Assembly (NCBI RefSeq): GCF_003194085.1
Contig: NZ_CP023994.1
Location: 310,001 to 374,000, forward strand
Length of the DNA stretch: 64,000 nucleotides
Direction: 5' to 3'
Origin: Aurantimicrobium photophilum
GTDB lineage: Bacteria; Actinomycetota; Actinomycetes; Actinomycetales; Microbacteriaceae
Position numbers and translations under genes: made by a program. The notes below the pieces were generated by a model. It did no database searches and was not told the DNA's origin. It saw only the letters and a list, made by a program, of their open reading frames with translations. Positions 9,640-18,946 of the stretch are shown piece after piece. How positions within the stretch are numbered: position 1 is the stretch's first letter; every line of letters begins with the position of its first letter.

Positions 9640-10750
9640 CTGCTTCCTCCAGTGCTTCGTCGGAGACACCAGGCTTGATGTTCTTTGCGACGATAACGAG
9701 GAGAGCGGTTACGACCGTACCGATTGCAACTGCAATGAGGTACATGGGCCAGTTGCCCACGAGGCCGAATACCCACAGACCACCGTGAGGTGCGCGCAGG
9801 GTGCAGCCGAAGGCTGCAACGAGAGCACCAGATACACCCGAACCGATCATGATCGAAGGGATCACGCGCAGTGGGTCAGCAGCGGCGAAGGGGATAGCAC
9901 CTTCAGTGATGAAGGATGCACCGAGCAGCCAGGCAGCCTTACCGTTCTGACGCTCAGCGTTCGAGAACTTGTTCTTACGCAGAACAGTCGCGAGTGCGAG
10001 ACCCAGAGGAGGAGTCATACCTGCAGCCATGACGATTGCCATGATGACGAAACGAGGGTCGTTTGCGTCTGCCGAAGCGCCAGCCTCAGTAAGACCAGCA
10101 GCTGCGAAGGTGTAAGCAACCTTGTTGACAGGACCACCCATGTCGAATGCCATCATGAGGCCGAGGATGATACCCAGACCAATGAGGCTTCCACCGGAGA
10201 GTCCGGTCAGCCAGTCGTTCAGAGCGGTCATGAGGGCCTTGAGAGGACCTCCGAGGATGACGAGCATCAGACCAGCGGTGATGAAGGTTGCAACCAGTGG
10301 GATCACAACAACTGGCATGAGCGGACGCAGCCAGTTGGGGAGCTTGATGCGGCTAAGCCACAGAGCTACGAAACCACCGAGGAAACCGGTGATAAGACCA
10401 CCGAGGAATCCAGCGCCGACGGTACCAGCGATGGCACCACCAACGAAACCTGGAGCCAGACCGGGACGGTCAGCAATCGCGTAAGCGATGAAGCCCGAAA
10501 GGACTGGTACGAGGAAACCGAAGGTAGCAGCACCAACGGCGAACATGACATAAGCCCAGTCGTGAGCGGCTAGAGGGTTGAAACCCTTAGCCAGGAACTC
10601 AGCCTGGTCCTGGTAAACGATGTCATAACCACCGATCATGAACGACAGAGCGATAAGGATACCGCCGGCCGCCACGAAGGGGATCATGTAGGAAACACCG
10701 GTCATCAGCCATTGGCGGATGCGTGTTCCTGTTCCTGAGTTGTTAGACAA
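9632..10750 (-). CDS. PTS fructose-type transporter, EIIC membrane subunit
   Basis: The membrane channel of a fructose-type phosphotransferase system, importing the sugar with phosphorylation. It is a multi-helix protein of about 372 residues. Family motifs are TGVSYMIPFVAAGGI near the N terminus, GLITGFLGGFVALW, the substrate-site segment GGPVNKVAYTFA and a late block FITEGAIPFAAADP. I prefer the TTG at 10750 over the ATG at 10771: GGAGG sits six bases before it. Next to it are separate EIIB and EIIA genes, so this is a split version of the usual FruA fusion. Confidence 0.9.
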   Translation of the reverse strand: MSNNSGTGTRIRQWLMTGVSYMIPFVAAGGILIALSFMIGGYDIVYQDQAEFLAKGFNPLAAHDWAYVMFAVGAATFGFLVPVLSGFIAYAIADRPGLAPGFVGGAIAGTVGAGFLGGLITGFLGGFVALWLSRIKLPNWLRPLMPVVVIPLVATFITAGLMLVILGGPLKALMTALNDWLTGLSGGSLIGLGIILGLMMAFDMGGPVNKVAYTFAAAGLTEAGASADANDPRFVIMAIVMAAGMTPPLGLALATVLRKNKFSNAERQNGKAAWLLGASFITEGAIPFAAADPLRVIPSIMIGSGVSGALVAAFGCTLRAPHGGLWVFGLVGNWPMYLIAVAIGTVVTALLVIVAKNIKPGVSDEALEEAVA

Positions 10751-10838
10751 TTGTGGCCTCCAATGCCTCATTGCATTTTGTTTGGTGTTACAGATCTTGC
10801 CGTCTCAGCAAGAACTCTATGAAAAAGCTACGCCTTGA

Positions 10839-11258
10839 CTAGCTGAAAAGGCGGGCAAAGAAGCCCTTCTTTTCACCCGTGTCGCTGGCGGGCTTTGAAG
10901 CTGCGGCGGGTGCTGCAGCCTTGGGAGCGCTACCGGCATCCTTTGGAAGGGTGTCGATGGAGCTCACAGCTTTTGCAACAACGTTCTCTGCGTCAGCAAG
11001 TGCCTTGCTTACGCCGATCTGAAGGAAAGGCTTGCCAGCGAAGCGAGCGCGATCCTTGACCTCGAGGTCGGTTGCGAAAATTACCACGTCAGCAGCGTCG
11101 ATGGTCGACTGCTTCATGGGGGAAGAACCTGCGGAGCCCTGGGTCTCTACGGTGATTTCGTAGCCAGCCTTCTTGGCTGCCTGCTCGAGAGCTTCAGCTG
11201 CCATGTAGGTGTGGGCAATACCGGTGATGCAGGATGTTACGGCGACGATCTTGGTCAT
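10839..11258 (-). CDS. PTS fructose-type EIIB subunit
   Basis: Cytosolic phosphotransfer subunit: takes phosphate from EIIA on a cysteine and gives it to the incoming sugar. The N terminus, KIVAVTSCITGIAHTYMAAE, is the classic fructose-EIIB start with active Cys10. The domain covers about residues 1-100; the last 35 residues are an Ala/Pro/Lys-rich linker (GSAPKAAAPAAASKP) ending in KKGFFARLFS, which looks like the remnant of an interdomain linker from an ancestral EIIB-EIIC fusion. The start overlaps the EIIA stop by one base (TAATG); EIIC follows after about 88 bp. Confidence 0.9.
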   Translation of the reverse strand: MTKIVAVTSCITGIAHTYMAAEALEQAAKKAGYEITVETQGSAGSSPMKQSTIDAADVVIFATDLEVKDRARFAGKPFLQIGVSKALADAENVVAKAVSSIDTLPKDAGSAPKAAAPAAASKPASDTGEKKGFFARLFS

Positions 11259-11719
11259 TAGGACTGTACCTCTCGTGTGATGATGGCTGCGATCTCGGCA
11301 CCGGTGTTGGCGTCGCGCAGTGACTGGCGGAAGTCTTCGTGCACGAGCTTGCGGGCAAGTGCAGCGAGGATGTGAAGGTGCTTGTCGTCTGCACCATCTG
11401 GTGCAGCGATCAAGAAGATGAGGTGTGCGGGGCCATCAGCGGCTCCGAAGTTCACACCATCAACGCTGGTTGCCACAGCTACCGAAGGTACGGTGACGTG
11501 GGCGGAACGTGCGTGGGGGATACCGATACCACCGGGGAGGCCGGTTGCCATCTGCTCCTCTCGAGCACGAACGTCGGCAAGGAAGCCGTCGAGGTCAGTA
11601 ACGCGACCATCGTTAGCGAGCTTGACAGCTAGCTGGCGGGTTGCGTCTTCCTTGGTTTCAGCAACCAAACCAACGATGACGATGTCTTCGGTAGTCAGTG
11701 CTGCGGTTGCGTCAGTCAT
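11258..11719 (-). CDS. PTS fructose/mannitol-type EIIA subunit
   Basis: Cytosolic PTS subunit that accepts phosphate from HPr. The 153 residues form one EIIA-2 domain. The active histidine is His69 in GIGIPHAR, and the second conserved stretch HLIFLIAAPDG is present. The start codon overlaps the end of the 1-phosphofructokinase gene by four bases (ATGA), and the stop overlaps the EIIB start by one base. This is a tightly coupled operon. Confidence 0.92.
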   Translation of the reverse strand: MTDATAALTTEDIVIVGLVAETKEDATRQLAVKLANDGRVTDLDGFLADVRAREEQMATGLPGGIGIPHARSAHVTVPSVAVATSVDGVNFGAADGPAHLIFLIAAPDGADDKHLHILAALARKLVHEDFRQSLRDANTGAEIAAIITREVQS

Positions 11720-12702
11720 ACGTGGAGCTCCTTAATGGCGGTGGTGAGACTGGGATTGATGACAGTGTGAACTGCCGTAATAGTAATGTCTTTTGGTCCT
11801 GGCACAGTGGTTGCAGGCAGCTGCACAGCTGCCGAGCCCCAGGCAACAGCGGTCGAAATCCGCGTAATGTCGCCATCTACGTGCCCAAAAAGTTCTTCAG
11901 AAATTGTCACGTCGGCACTGAGATATCCAGCCAAAGTGCTGTCACCGGCACCGACGGTGCTGTCGGGAGTGACAGGCTCGTGACCGGCCCAGACGCTGCC
12001 ACGCTTGTTCACAAGCAAGGCACCGTTCTCTCCCAGGCTCACCACGATGGCAGCATCGTCGTTGCCGAGCAGGCTCTGAGCGAACCCAACAACGTCACCG
12101 ACGGTGGGGAGTTCGCGGCCCGCAAGTTCTTCCAACTCTTCGTGGTTGGGCTTCATCAAATCGGCGACGCCGGCGTGAGCCACCGAAGCAAACGCACCAC
12201 CGGAGGTATCCACAGCAAAGCGAACACCGTGCTGGTGTGCAAGCTTGCCGAGAGCAACATAGAAGGAGCCATCGAGTCCGCGTGGAAGACTTCCAGCGGC
12301 AACCAACCAGCGTGGAGAAGTTTCGAGCACCCCAGAAATCTGTGCGAGTAGAGACGCACTCTCTGCTTCAGTGAGAAATGGACCAGCTTCATTAATTTTG
12401 GTCGTGTCGCCGTGTGCATCCACGATGGTGATGTTCTGACGAACCTCATCGGCAATGCGGGTGGTCATGGTCTGAATGCCCGTATCGCTGAGTGCTGACT
12501 CAATCCAGCCACCCACGGTTACATCTGCGGGGAATACAGCTGCGGTGGTGATGTTGTTCTTGTGCAGAGCACGTGCAACGTTAATTCCCTTGCCCGCAGG
12601 ATCCTTGTGCTTGCCCGTTGCGCGATTAACTTCACCTGTGGTGAAGGACTCTAACTCGAGAGTCAGATCAACGCTGGGGTTCGCGGTCAGAGTGATGATC
12701 AT
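11716..12702 (-). CDS. fruK: 1-phosphofructokinase (PfkB family)
   Basis: Phosphorylates the fructose 1-phosphate delivered by the adjacent PTS to fructose 1,6-bisphosphate. The 328-residue PfkB-family kinase shows the N-terminal TANPSVDLTL, the sugar-site KDPAGKGINVARAL (33-46) and the signature TVGAGDSTLAGY with catalytic Asp254. A tagatose-6-phosphate kinase assignment is possible from sequence, but the fructose-type PTS context favours fruK. It overlaps the upstream DeoR gene and the downstream EIIA gene by four bases each. Confidence 0.87.
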   Translation of the reverse strand: MIITLTANPSVDLTLELESFTTGEVNRATGKHKDPAGKGINVARALHKNNITTAAVFPADVTVGGWIESALSDTGIQTMTTRIADEVRQNITIVDAHGDTTKINEAGPFLTEAESASLLAQISGVLETSPRWLVAAGSLPRGLDGSFYVALGKLAHQHGVRFAVDTSGGAFASVAHAGVADLMKPNHEELEELAGRELPTVGDVVGFAQSLLGNDDAAIVVSLGENGALLVNKRGSVWAGHEPVTPDSTVGAGDSTLAGYLSADVTISEELFGHVDGDITRISTAVAWGSAAVQLPATTVPGPKDITITAVHTVINPSLTTAIKELHV

Positions 12703-13460
12703 GCGACCACCACATCAGGGCCGGCCATTTCGATTTCGAGCAGGTGCTCATTATCAATTGAGCTGTCGGTGATGACGGTGTCGATGCGGCTGAGTGGTGC
12801 CACGTGACCGAAGTCTTCACGACCAAACTTGGTGTGGTCAGCCAGGACGACGGTGCGACGAGCTGCATCCACGAAGGCGCTCTTGATACGAGCTTCTTCG
12901 AGGTCAGGAGTGGTGAGACCGCGCTCAGGGGTCAAGCCGTTGATGCCGAGGAATGCAACATCGACCGAGAGCGAGCGCAGAGCATCCTCTGGCCAGGAGC
13001 CAACCATGGCCAAGGTGAGGGGGCGTACGTGGCCACCAAGCAGGTGCAGCTGAATGTTGGGACGCGTTGCCAGAACAGCTGCGATAGGAATCGAGTTGGT
13101 TACCACGGTGAGGTCGATGTCCTGAGGAAGGAGAGCAGCTAGGCGAGCAGTGGTGGTACCAGCATCGATGATGATCGAGCCACCCTGGGGAACTTCGGAG
13201 AGAGCCATGCGTGCAATGCGCTCTTTCTCATCCGAGAGCATGCCTTCACGGTAAGACACATCTGGTTCAACGCTGAGGCGGTCAATAGGAATAGCGCCAC
13301 CGTGTGCACGGTGCAGCAAACCACGACGCTCTAAAGCGGTGAGATCGCGACGAATGGTCTCGGGAGTGACATCGAGTTCTTCGGCGAGGGAGCGAACTTC
13401 CACGCGTCCCTGATGACGCGCCTTGGCCAAAATGGCCTGGTGGCGTTCAGGTGCGTACAT
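12699..13460 (-). CDS. DeoR-family transcriptional regulator of the fructose PTS operon
   Basis: DeoR-type repressor, 253 residues. The winged helix-turn-helix is at about 1-57 (RHQAILAKARHQGRV, ELDVTPETIRRDLTAL). The C-terminal sugar-phosphate sensor domain (about 75-235) has the conserved IDAGTTTARLAALL. The ATG at 13460 gives the standard MYAPERHQAIL start and has GGAG upstream; the frame is open 12 codons further but without family similarity. First gene of the operon, so it probably controls its own transcription. Fructose 1-phosphate as effector is an inference from related regulators. Possible operators lie in the gap to ptsI. Confidence 0.88.
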   Translation of the reverse strand: MYAPERHQAILAKARHQGRVEVRSLAEELDVTPETIRRDLTALERRGLLHRAHGGAIPIDRLSVEPDVSYREGMLSDEKERIARMALSEVPQGGSIIIDAGTTTARLAALLPQDIDLTVVTNSIPIAAVLATRPNIQLHLLGGHVRPLTLAMVGSWPEDALRSLSVDVAFLGINGLTPERGLTTPDLEEARIKSAFVDAARRTVVLADHTKFGREDFGHVAPLSRIDTVITDSSIDNEHLLEIEMAGPDVVVA

Positions 13461-13504
13461 GGGACTCCATTGTCTAGCGGACGTTGCTTCAAACATTATG
13501 CCAG

Positions 13505-13600
13505 CAAAATGTTTGTTTGTCTTTTTTTACTCCCGATTCCACTTGTTTGTCAACATAAAAGGGGGGTAAAGTTAATGTTTGTGTCCGTTTGCAAACGGCA
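13505..13600. promoter_or_regulatory. divergent regulatory region between the DeoR gene and ptsI
   Basis: The 216-bp gap between the two divergent genes holds several related sites: TGTTTGTTTGTC (13510-13521), CTTGTTTGTCAACAT (13542-13556) and TAATGTTTGTGT (13573-13584), followed directly by the perfect 14-bp palindrome CCGTTTGCAAACGG (13585-13598). Repeated TGTTTGT cores fit DeoR-family operators, which often occur as spaced repeats. The palindrome looks more like a LacI/GalR-type site. Assignment to a particular regulator is inference. Confidence 0.55.
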
Positions 13601-13676
13601 ACCCAGAACTTAACCAACATAGACAAGCCCTCCTTGATGAAGAATTGAGTAGGTCTTTACCCCTCAAGGAGCAGCA

Positions 13677-15320
13677 ATGGAGCTCACCGGAATCGGCGTA
13701 GGCCGCGGAATCGCAGCTGGCCCCGTCAAGCGCATGCCCGAGCCCCTGGCTGAACCAGCGGACATCGAACGCACTGCTGATGCAGAGTCTGAGATTGCTG
13801 CTGCCAACGTATCTCTCGCTGCTGTGGGTGAATGGCTGCGCGAACGCGGTGTTAAGGCTGGTGGCGAAGCTAAAGATGTTCTCGACGCACAGGCCCTGAT
13901 GGCTGGCGACCCAGCACTGGCGAAAGACATTGCTAAGCGTATTGAGGCTGGTAAGACCGCTGAGCGCGCCGTCTTCGATGCGTTCGCTTCGTTCCAGAAG
14001 ATGCTCGAAGGCATGGGCGGCTACATGGGTGAGCGTGCTGCTGACCTCGCCGATGTTGCCCAGCGTGTGATTGCTCACCTGCGTGGAGTTCCTGCTCCCG
14101 GTGTCCCTGAGTCAGACGAGCCTTTCATTCTTGTGGCTCACGATCTCGCTCCTGCAGACACGGCACTTCTTGACTTCACCAAGGTGTTCGCCCTCGTCAC
14201 CCGTGATGGTGGTCCCACTTCTCACACCGCCATCTTGGCAAGAGCTAAGTCCATCCCTGCGATCGTGGGTGTGGGGGCTGGTGCGGAGTCACTGACCGAT
14301 GACACCCTCGTGGTTGTCAACGCTGCCACCTCCACCGTCACCGCAGGTGTTTCTGCTGCTGATGTTGAGGCAGCCTTGGTCAAGCGTGCGGAATGGCTTG
14401 AAGCATCTAATGCACCTATTACTGATGGTGCTTTGAAAGACGGCCACAAGGTTCCCCTGCTGGCTAACCTCGGATCTCCTAAAGAAGCAGCCGGCGCTAT
14501 TGCGCTCGGCGCTGAAGGTGTGGGCCTGTTCCGCACCGAGTTCCTCTTCCTTGACTCCGCCACGGCACCTACTGTTGCTGAGCAGGAAGTTCAATACACC
14601 GAACTGCTCGAAGCATTCCCTGGCAAGAAGGTTGTCGTTCGCGCACTCGATGCCGGCGCTGACAAGCCCCTCTCATTCTTGAACGAAGCTCACGAAGAAA
14701 ACCCCGCTCTGGGTCTTCGCGGTATTCGTGCACTGCGCGTGAAGGAAAACATCCTGCGCGATCAGCTCACCGCACTGGTCAACGCCCAGAACAAGACCGA
14801 AGCAGACCTGTGGGTCATGGCACCCATGGTTGCTGACGCAGAAGAGACCGACTACTTCGTGGGACTGTGCCGCGAATTAGGTCTGCGCGTTCCGGGCGTC
14901 ATGGCAGAAGTTCCTTCACTGGCTCTTGTTGCAGACCAGGTTCTCGAAACCGCTGACTTCGTCAGCATCGGAACCAACGACCTCACCCAATACACGATGG
15001 CAGCGGACCGCATGCTCGGCACCGTCGGTTCCTACCAAGACCCGTGGCACCCTGCTGTGCTGCGCTTGATCAAGCAGCTTGGTGACGCGGGCATAGCCTC
15101 GGGTAAGCCTGTGGGCGTCTGTGGTGAAGCAGCAGCTGACCCCAACCTGGCCATTGTTCTCGTTGGTCTCGGTGTCACCACCTTGAGCATGACTCCTGCC
15201 GCTCTGGCAGAAGTTCGTGCCGCACTTCTTACTGTCACTCTCGACGAAGCCAAAGCTCGTGCTGCTCGTGCACTGAATGGTCGCACCGCAGCCGAAGCAC
15301 GCAAGCTCGGCAGCGAGTAA
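13677..15320 (+). CDS. ptsI: PTS enzyme I (PEP-protein phosphotransferase)
   Basis: First general PTS protein; it transfers phosphate from phosphoenolpyruvate to HPr. The 547 residues show the HPr-binding N-terminal domain, the phosphohistidine domain with GGPTSHTAILAR (active His183), and the C-terminal PEP-binding barrel with LFRTEFLFLD, ALDAGADKPL, GTNDLTQYT and CGEAAADP. It is transcribed divergently from the fructose operon across a shared regulatory gap and is followed by a strong terminator. The start ATG is preceded by AGGAG. Confidence 0.95.
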   Translation: MELTGIGVGRGIAAGPVKRMPEPLAEPADIERTADAESEIAAANVSLAAVGEWLRERGVKAGGEAKDVLDAQALMAGDPALAKDIAKRIEAGKTAERAVFDAFASFQKMLEGMGGYMGERAADLADVAQRVIAHLRGVPAPGVPESDEPFILVAHDLAPADTALLDFTKVFALVTRDGGPTSHTAILARAKSIPAIVGVGAGAESLTDDTLVVVNAATSTVTAGVSAADVEAALVKRAEWLEASNAPITDGALKDGHKVPLLANLGSPKEAAGAIALGAEGVGLFRTEFLFLDSATAPTVAEQEVQYTELLEAFPGKKVVVRALDAGADKPLSFLNEAHEENPALGLRGIRALRVKENILRDQLTALVNAQNKTEADLWVMAPMVADAEETDYFVGLCRELGLRVPGVMAEVPSLALVADQVLETADFVSIGTNDLTQYTMAADRMLGTVGSYQDPWHPAVLRLIKQLGDAGIASGKPVGVCGEAAADPNLAIVLVGLGVTTLSMTPAALAEVRAALLTVTLDEAKARAARALNGRTAAEARKLGSE

Positions 15321-15353
15321 AACTTCTGCAGGGGAGACGACCTGTGGAACTAC

Positions 15354-15391
15354 AAAAAGACCCGGCCTTCCTCAAAGGGCCGGGTCTTTTT
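15354..15391. terminator. bidirectional terminator between ptsI and sdhB
   Basis: A perfect 9-bp stem, GACCCGGCC (15359-15367) and GGCCGGGTC (15378-15386), has an A-run on the left and a T-run on the right. It can therefore terminate ptsI from the left and sdhB from the right. Confidence 0.92.
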
Positions 15392-15406
15392 AGTAAGAAC
15401 TAGTGC

Positions 15407-16162
15407 TTATGCTCGTCCACGCAGAACAGCCTGCTTCACGTCGGCAATAGCCTGCGTGACCTGGATGCCACGAGGGCATGCGTCGGTGCAGTTGAAGGTG
15501 GTGCGGCAGCGCCACACGCCCTCTTTGTCGTTGAGGATGTCGAGGCGAACATCGCCTGCGTCATCACGAGAGTCAAAGATGAAGCGGTGGGCGTTGACGA
15601 TGGCGGCAGGACCGAAGTACTGTCCATCAGTCCAGAACACGGGGCAGCTGGTGGTGCAGGCTGCACACAAGATGCACTTGGTGGTGTCGTCGAAGCGCTC
15701 GCGGTCTTCAATACTCTGGCGACGTTCCTTGCCAGGCTCAGGTGACGAGTTGGCAATGAGGAAGGGCTTGACTTCGCGGTAGGCAGCGAAGAAAGGCTCC
15801 ATGTCGACGATGAGGTCCTTCTCGAGGGGCAGACCCTTGATGGCTTCAACGTAGATGGGCTGGGTAATGTCCAAGTCCTTGATCAAGGTCTTGCAGGCTA
15901 GACGGTTGCGACCGTTGATACGCATGGCGTCGGAACCACAAATACCGTGAGCACACGAGCGACGGAAGGAGAGTGATCCGTCCTGGTCCCACTTGATGCG
16001 GTGCAGTGCATCGAGAATACGGTCAGTTGAGTAGACCTCAACATCGAAGGATTCCCAACGAGCTTCTTCATCGATTTCAGGAAGGAAGCGACGAATAATC
16101 AGCGTGATGTTGAAAGCCTGTACCTCGGGTACGGCTGCCTGAGTAGCGACGTCGGTAGCCAT
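15407..16162 (-). CDS. sdhB: succinate dehydrogenase iron-sulfur subunit
   Basis: Electron-transfer subunit of succinate dehydrogenase, carrying three Fe-S clusters between the FAD of SdhA and the quinone. Cysteine motifs are CAHGICGSDAM with a downstream RLAC (2Fe-2S), CILCAACTTSCP (4Fe-4S) and CRTTFNCTDACPRG (3Fe-4S plus one 4Fe-4S ligand). The ATG at 16162 begins three bases after the sdhA stop and gives 251 residues; a longer frame starting at 16216 would lie inside sdhA and is rejected. Last gene of sdhCDAB. Confidence 0.95.
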   Translation of the reverse strand: MATDVATQAAVPEVQAFNITLIIRRFLPEIDEEARWESFDVEVYSTDRILDALHRIKWDQDGSLSFRRSCAHGICGSDAMRINGRNRLACKTLIKDLDITQPIYVEAIKGLPLEKDLIVDMEPFFAAYREVKPFLIANSSPEPGKERRQSIEDRERFDDTTKCILCAACTTSCPVFWTDGQYFGPAAIVNAHRFIFDSRDDAGDVRLDILNDKEGVWRCRTTFNCTDACPRGIQVTQAIADVKQAVLRGRA

Positions 16163-16164
16163 TC

Positions 16165-17979
16165 TTAGTACTTCCTCTCCATGGGCTGGTAGTTGGTAAT
16201 AACAACAGGCTTCCAATCAAGCTTGATGTGGTCACCAGCGTCATCACTCTTAGCGTCACCTGAGAGGTACGCCATGGTGTGCTTCATGTACTTCTTGTCA
16301 TCGCGGTTGGGGAAGTCGTCGCGCATGTGACCACCACGGCTTTCCTTACGGTTACGGGCTGAGTAGACAACAACCTCTGCAAGGTCGAGCAGGAAGCCCA
16401 GCTCGACAGCCTCGAGAAGGTCAGTGTTGTAACGCTTTCCCTTGTCGTGGATTGAGATGTTCTTGTATTCCTCGCGGAGCTTCTCAATGGTCTTGGTGAC
16501 CGACTTGAGAGAATCTTCGGTGCGGAAAACCTGTGCGTTCTTATCCATCTCTTCTTGCAGTTCCTTACGGAGTGCAGGAACACGCTCGGTGCCCGAAGCG
16601 TTGCGGATGGATTCGATCATGTCGCGGATGGGACCTGCAGGGTCCTTGGGCAGTGGCACGAACTTGGCGGTCTTCGCGTATTCCACGGCGTAGCGACCAG
16701 CACGCTTACCGAACACGTTGATGTCCAGCAGCGAGTTGGTGCCGAGACGGTTGGAACCGTGAACAGAGACACACGCACATTCACCCGCGGCGTAGAGGCC
16801 AGGGATGACGGTGTCGTTGTCGGAGAGAACCTCAGCCTTGATGTTGGTAGGAATACCACCCATGGCATAGTGAGCAGTTGGCATCACGGGAACAGGCTCA
16901 ACCACGGGGTCAACACCCAGGTAGGTGCGAGCGAACTCGGTGATGTCAGGAAGCTTGGTTTCCAGAACCTCAGCACCCAAGTGGGTGCAGTCCAGGAGAA
17001 CGTAGTCCTTGTTGGGGCCCGCGCCGCGGCCTTCAGCCACTTCCTGAACCATGCAGCGCGAGACGATGTCACGAGGAGCGAGGTCCTTGATGGTGGGGGC
17101 GTAGCGCTCCATGAAGCGCTCACCGGAAGCATTACGCAAGATGGCACCTTCACCACGAGCACCCTCAGTCAAGAGAATGCCGAGGCCGGCAAGGCCGGTG
17201 GGGTGGAACTGGAAGAACTCCATGTCCTCGAGAGGAATACCCTTACGCCAGATGATGCCGACGCCATCACCGGTGAGGGTGTGTGCGTTGGAGGTGGTCT
17301 TGTAGATCTTGCCGAAACCACCAGTAGCGAAGACGATCGACTTGCCCTGGAAGACGTGCAGGTCTCCGGTTGCGAGTTCGTAAGCCACAACACCAGCAGG
17401 AACCTGCTTGCCCTTGACGTCAACCATGACGAGATCAAGAACATAGAACTCGTTGTAGAACTCGATACCGAGCTTCACGCAGTTCTGGAACAGGGTCTGA
17501 AGAATCATGTGACCGGTACGGTCAGCTGCGTAGCAGGAGCGACGAACAGGTGCCTTACCGTGGTCACGAGTGTGGCCACCGAAACGACGCTGGTCAATCT
17601 TGCCGTCGGGTGTGCGGTTGAAGGGAAGACCCATGTTCTCGAGGTCGATAACCGCGTCGATAGCTTCCTTGGCCAGGATCTCAGCAGCATCCTGGTCAAC
17701 CAGGTAGTCGCCACCCTTGACGGTGTCGAAGGTGTGCCATTCCCAGCTGTCCTCTTCCACGTTGGCCAGCGCTGCAGCCATACCGCCCTGTGCTGCACCG
17801 GTGTGCGAGCGAGTGGGGTAGAGCTTGCTGATCACAGCGGTGCGGGCGTTGGGGCCAGCCTCAATCGCTGCACGCATACCTGCGCCACCAGCACCCACGA
17901 TGACAACATCGTGCTGGTGGTAGTAAACGCCGTCGACGAGCTTGGTTTCTTCGTACGTGTCGTTGCTCTTGGTTGCCAC
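16165..17979 (-). CDS. sdhA: succinate dehydrogenase flavoprotein subunit
   Basis: Catalytic subunit oxidising succinate to fumarate at covalently bound FAD. In 604 residues it shows the dinucleotide fold [15 protein letters not shown], the FAD-attachment histidine in [15 protein letters not shown], the active-site region HPTGL, and [34 protein letters not shown]. The start is GTG at 17979 with GGAG eight bases upstream. Long open frames on the opposite strand across this gene are codon-bias shadows. Confidence 0.95.
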   Translation of the reverse strand: MATKSNDTYEETKLVDGVYYHQHDVVIVGAGGAGMRAAIEAGPNARTAVISKLYPTRSHTGAAQGGMAAALANVEEDSWEWHTFDTVKGGDYLVDQDAAEILAKEAIDAVIDLENMGLPFNRTPDGKIDQRRFGGHTRDHGKAPVRRSCYAADRTGHMILQTLFQNCVKLGIEFYNEFYVLDLVMVDVKGKQVPAGVVAYELATGDLHVFQGKSIVFATGGFGKIYKTTSNAHTLTGDGVGIIWRKGIPLEDMEFFQFHPTGLAGLGILLTEGARGEGAILRNASGERFMERYAPTIKDLAPRDIVSRCMVQEVAEGRGAGPNKDYVLLDCTHLGAEVLETKLPDITEFARTYLGVDPVVEPVPVMPTAHYAMGGIPTNIKAEVLSDNDTVIPGLYAAGECACVSVHGSNRLGTNSLLDINVFGKRAGRYAVEYAKTAKFVPLPKDPAGPIRDMIESIRNASGTERVPALRKELQEEMDKNAQVFRTEDSLKSVTKTIEKLREEYKNISIHDKGKRYNTDLLEAVELGFLLDLAEVVVYSARNRKESRGGHMRDDFPNRDDKKYMKHTMAYLSGDAKSDDAGDHIKLDWKPVVITNYQPMERKY

Positions 17980-18014
17980 GAGGGATACTCCGTAGTTAAA
18001 GGTGATCTAAAGAA

Positions 18015-18467
18015 TTACTGGGGTGGGCAGAACGAGGGCAGCATGCCGAGCTGATCTGGACTGACCGAAGGGCAGGGATCGAAAGTGAAGATCACCAGGG
18101 TGCCCAGGATGATGAGCACAGCAGCAGAGGCGAAGACTGCTCCGCGGAGCACCTTGCCCAGTACTGGTGAGCTCGAGTAGTCGTTGATGATGGTGCGCAT
18201 ACCGTTGGCGCCGTGAATGAGGGCAAGCCAGAGCATGAGCAGATCCCATACCTGCCAGAAGGGGGAAGCCCACTTGCCGGCAACGAATGCGAAGTCGATA
18301 GCGCGGACACCTTCACCGGAGACCATGTTCACAAACAGGTGACCGAAGATGAGGACGACGAGCACGACGCCTGAGGCGCGCATGTACATCCATCCCCACT
18401 TTTCCCAGTTGGTGCCGGAGCGCTGGGTGCGGGCATAGGGGCTACGGGGTGCGTCTACGGTGCTCAC
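18015..18467 (-). CDS. sdhD: succinate dehydrogenase membrane anchor SdhD
   Basis: Hydrophobic anchor subunit, about 150 residues with three membrane helices (about 32-52, 75-95 and 112-135). It binds heme and quinone together with SdhC. The helix-1 start NWEKWGWMYMRASG and the histidine in LALIHGANGMRTI fit the family. I chose GTG at 18467: it overlaps the sdhC stop (GTGA) and has GGAGGTG eight bases upstream. The frame is open upstream, but that part lies inside sdhC. Confidence 0.9.
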   Translation of the reverse strand: MSTVDAPRSPYARTQRSGTNWEKWGWMYMRASGVVLVVLIFGHLFVNMVSGEGVRAIDFAFVAGKWASPFWQVWDLLMLWLALIHGANGMRTIINDYSSSPVLGKVLRGAVFASAAVLIILGTLVIFTFDPCPSVSPDQLGMLPSFCPPQ

Positions 18468-18883
18468 TGTCCGTTCACCTCCAGGATGATGTTGGCAATC
18501 TGACGAGGCAGGAATCCTGCCATCAGTACTACCCACAGGCCGATGACAACCCAGAACATGGTGCGCTGGTACTTCACGCCCTTGCTCCAGAAGTCGACCA
18601 GGATGATGCGCAGACCGTTGAGGGCATGGAACAGGATTGCTCCGACCAGTCCGATTTCACCCAGACCCATGATGGGGGTCTTGTAGGTGCCGATGACGGC
18701 GTTATACGCCTCAGGGCTGACACGCACCAAAGCGGTGTCGAGAATGTGGACGAGTAGGAAGAAGAAGATGGCCACACCGGTAATACGGTGCAGAACCCAA
18801 GACCACATACCGGTGTAGCCGCGGTAAAGCGTGCCGCCCGGACGGGGCTTCTTTTCTGAGCGTGGTGCCGTGACAGCTGACAC
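18464..18883 (-). CDS. sdhC: succinate dehydrogenase cytochrome b556 subunit SdhC
   Basis: Cytochrome b subunit of complex II, 139 residues with three membrane helices. The family signature is visible: RPGGTLYRGYTGMWSWVLHR at the N terminus and the heme-ligand histidine in FFLLVHILDTALV, with ILFHALNGLRI later. GTG at 18883 has AGGAGGG six bases upstream, while the alternative TTG at 18889 directly abuts that site. First gene of sdhCDAB, divergent from manC. Confidence 0.9.
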   Translation of the reverse strand: MSAVTAPRSEKKPRPGGTLYRGYTGMWSWVLHRITGVAIFFFLLVHILDTALVRVSPEAYNAVIGTYKTPIMGLGEIGLVGAILFHALNGLRIILVDFWSKGVKYQRTMFWVVIGLWVVLMAGFLPRQIANIILEVNGQ

Positions 18884-18946
18884 GAACAACCCTCCTTGGT
18901 TGTGGGCAATAACTTGTCCTAACTTTACGCCCAGTAGTCTGGTGTT

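Noticed and set aside
16555-18054. 499-codon open frame on the plus strand across sdhA
   Set aside because: It is antisense to a fully supported sdhA, has no recognisable domain, and follows from codon bias of the real gene.
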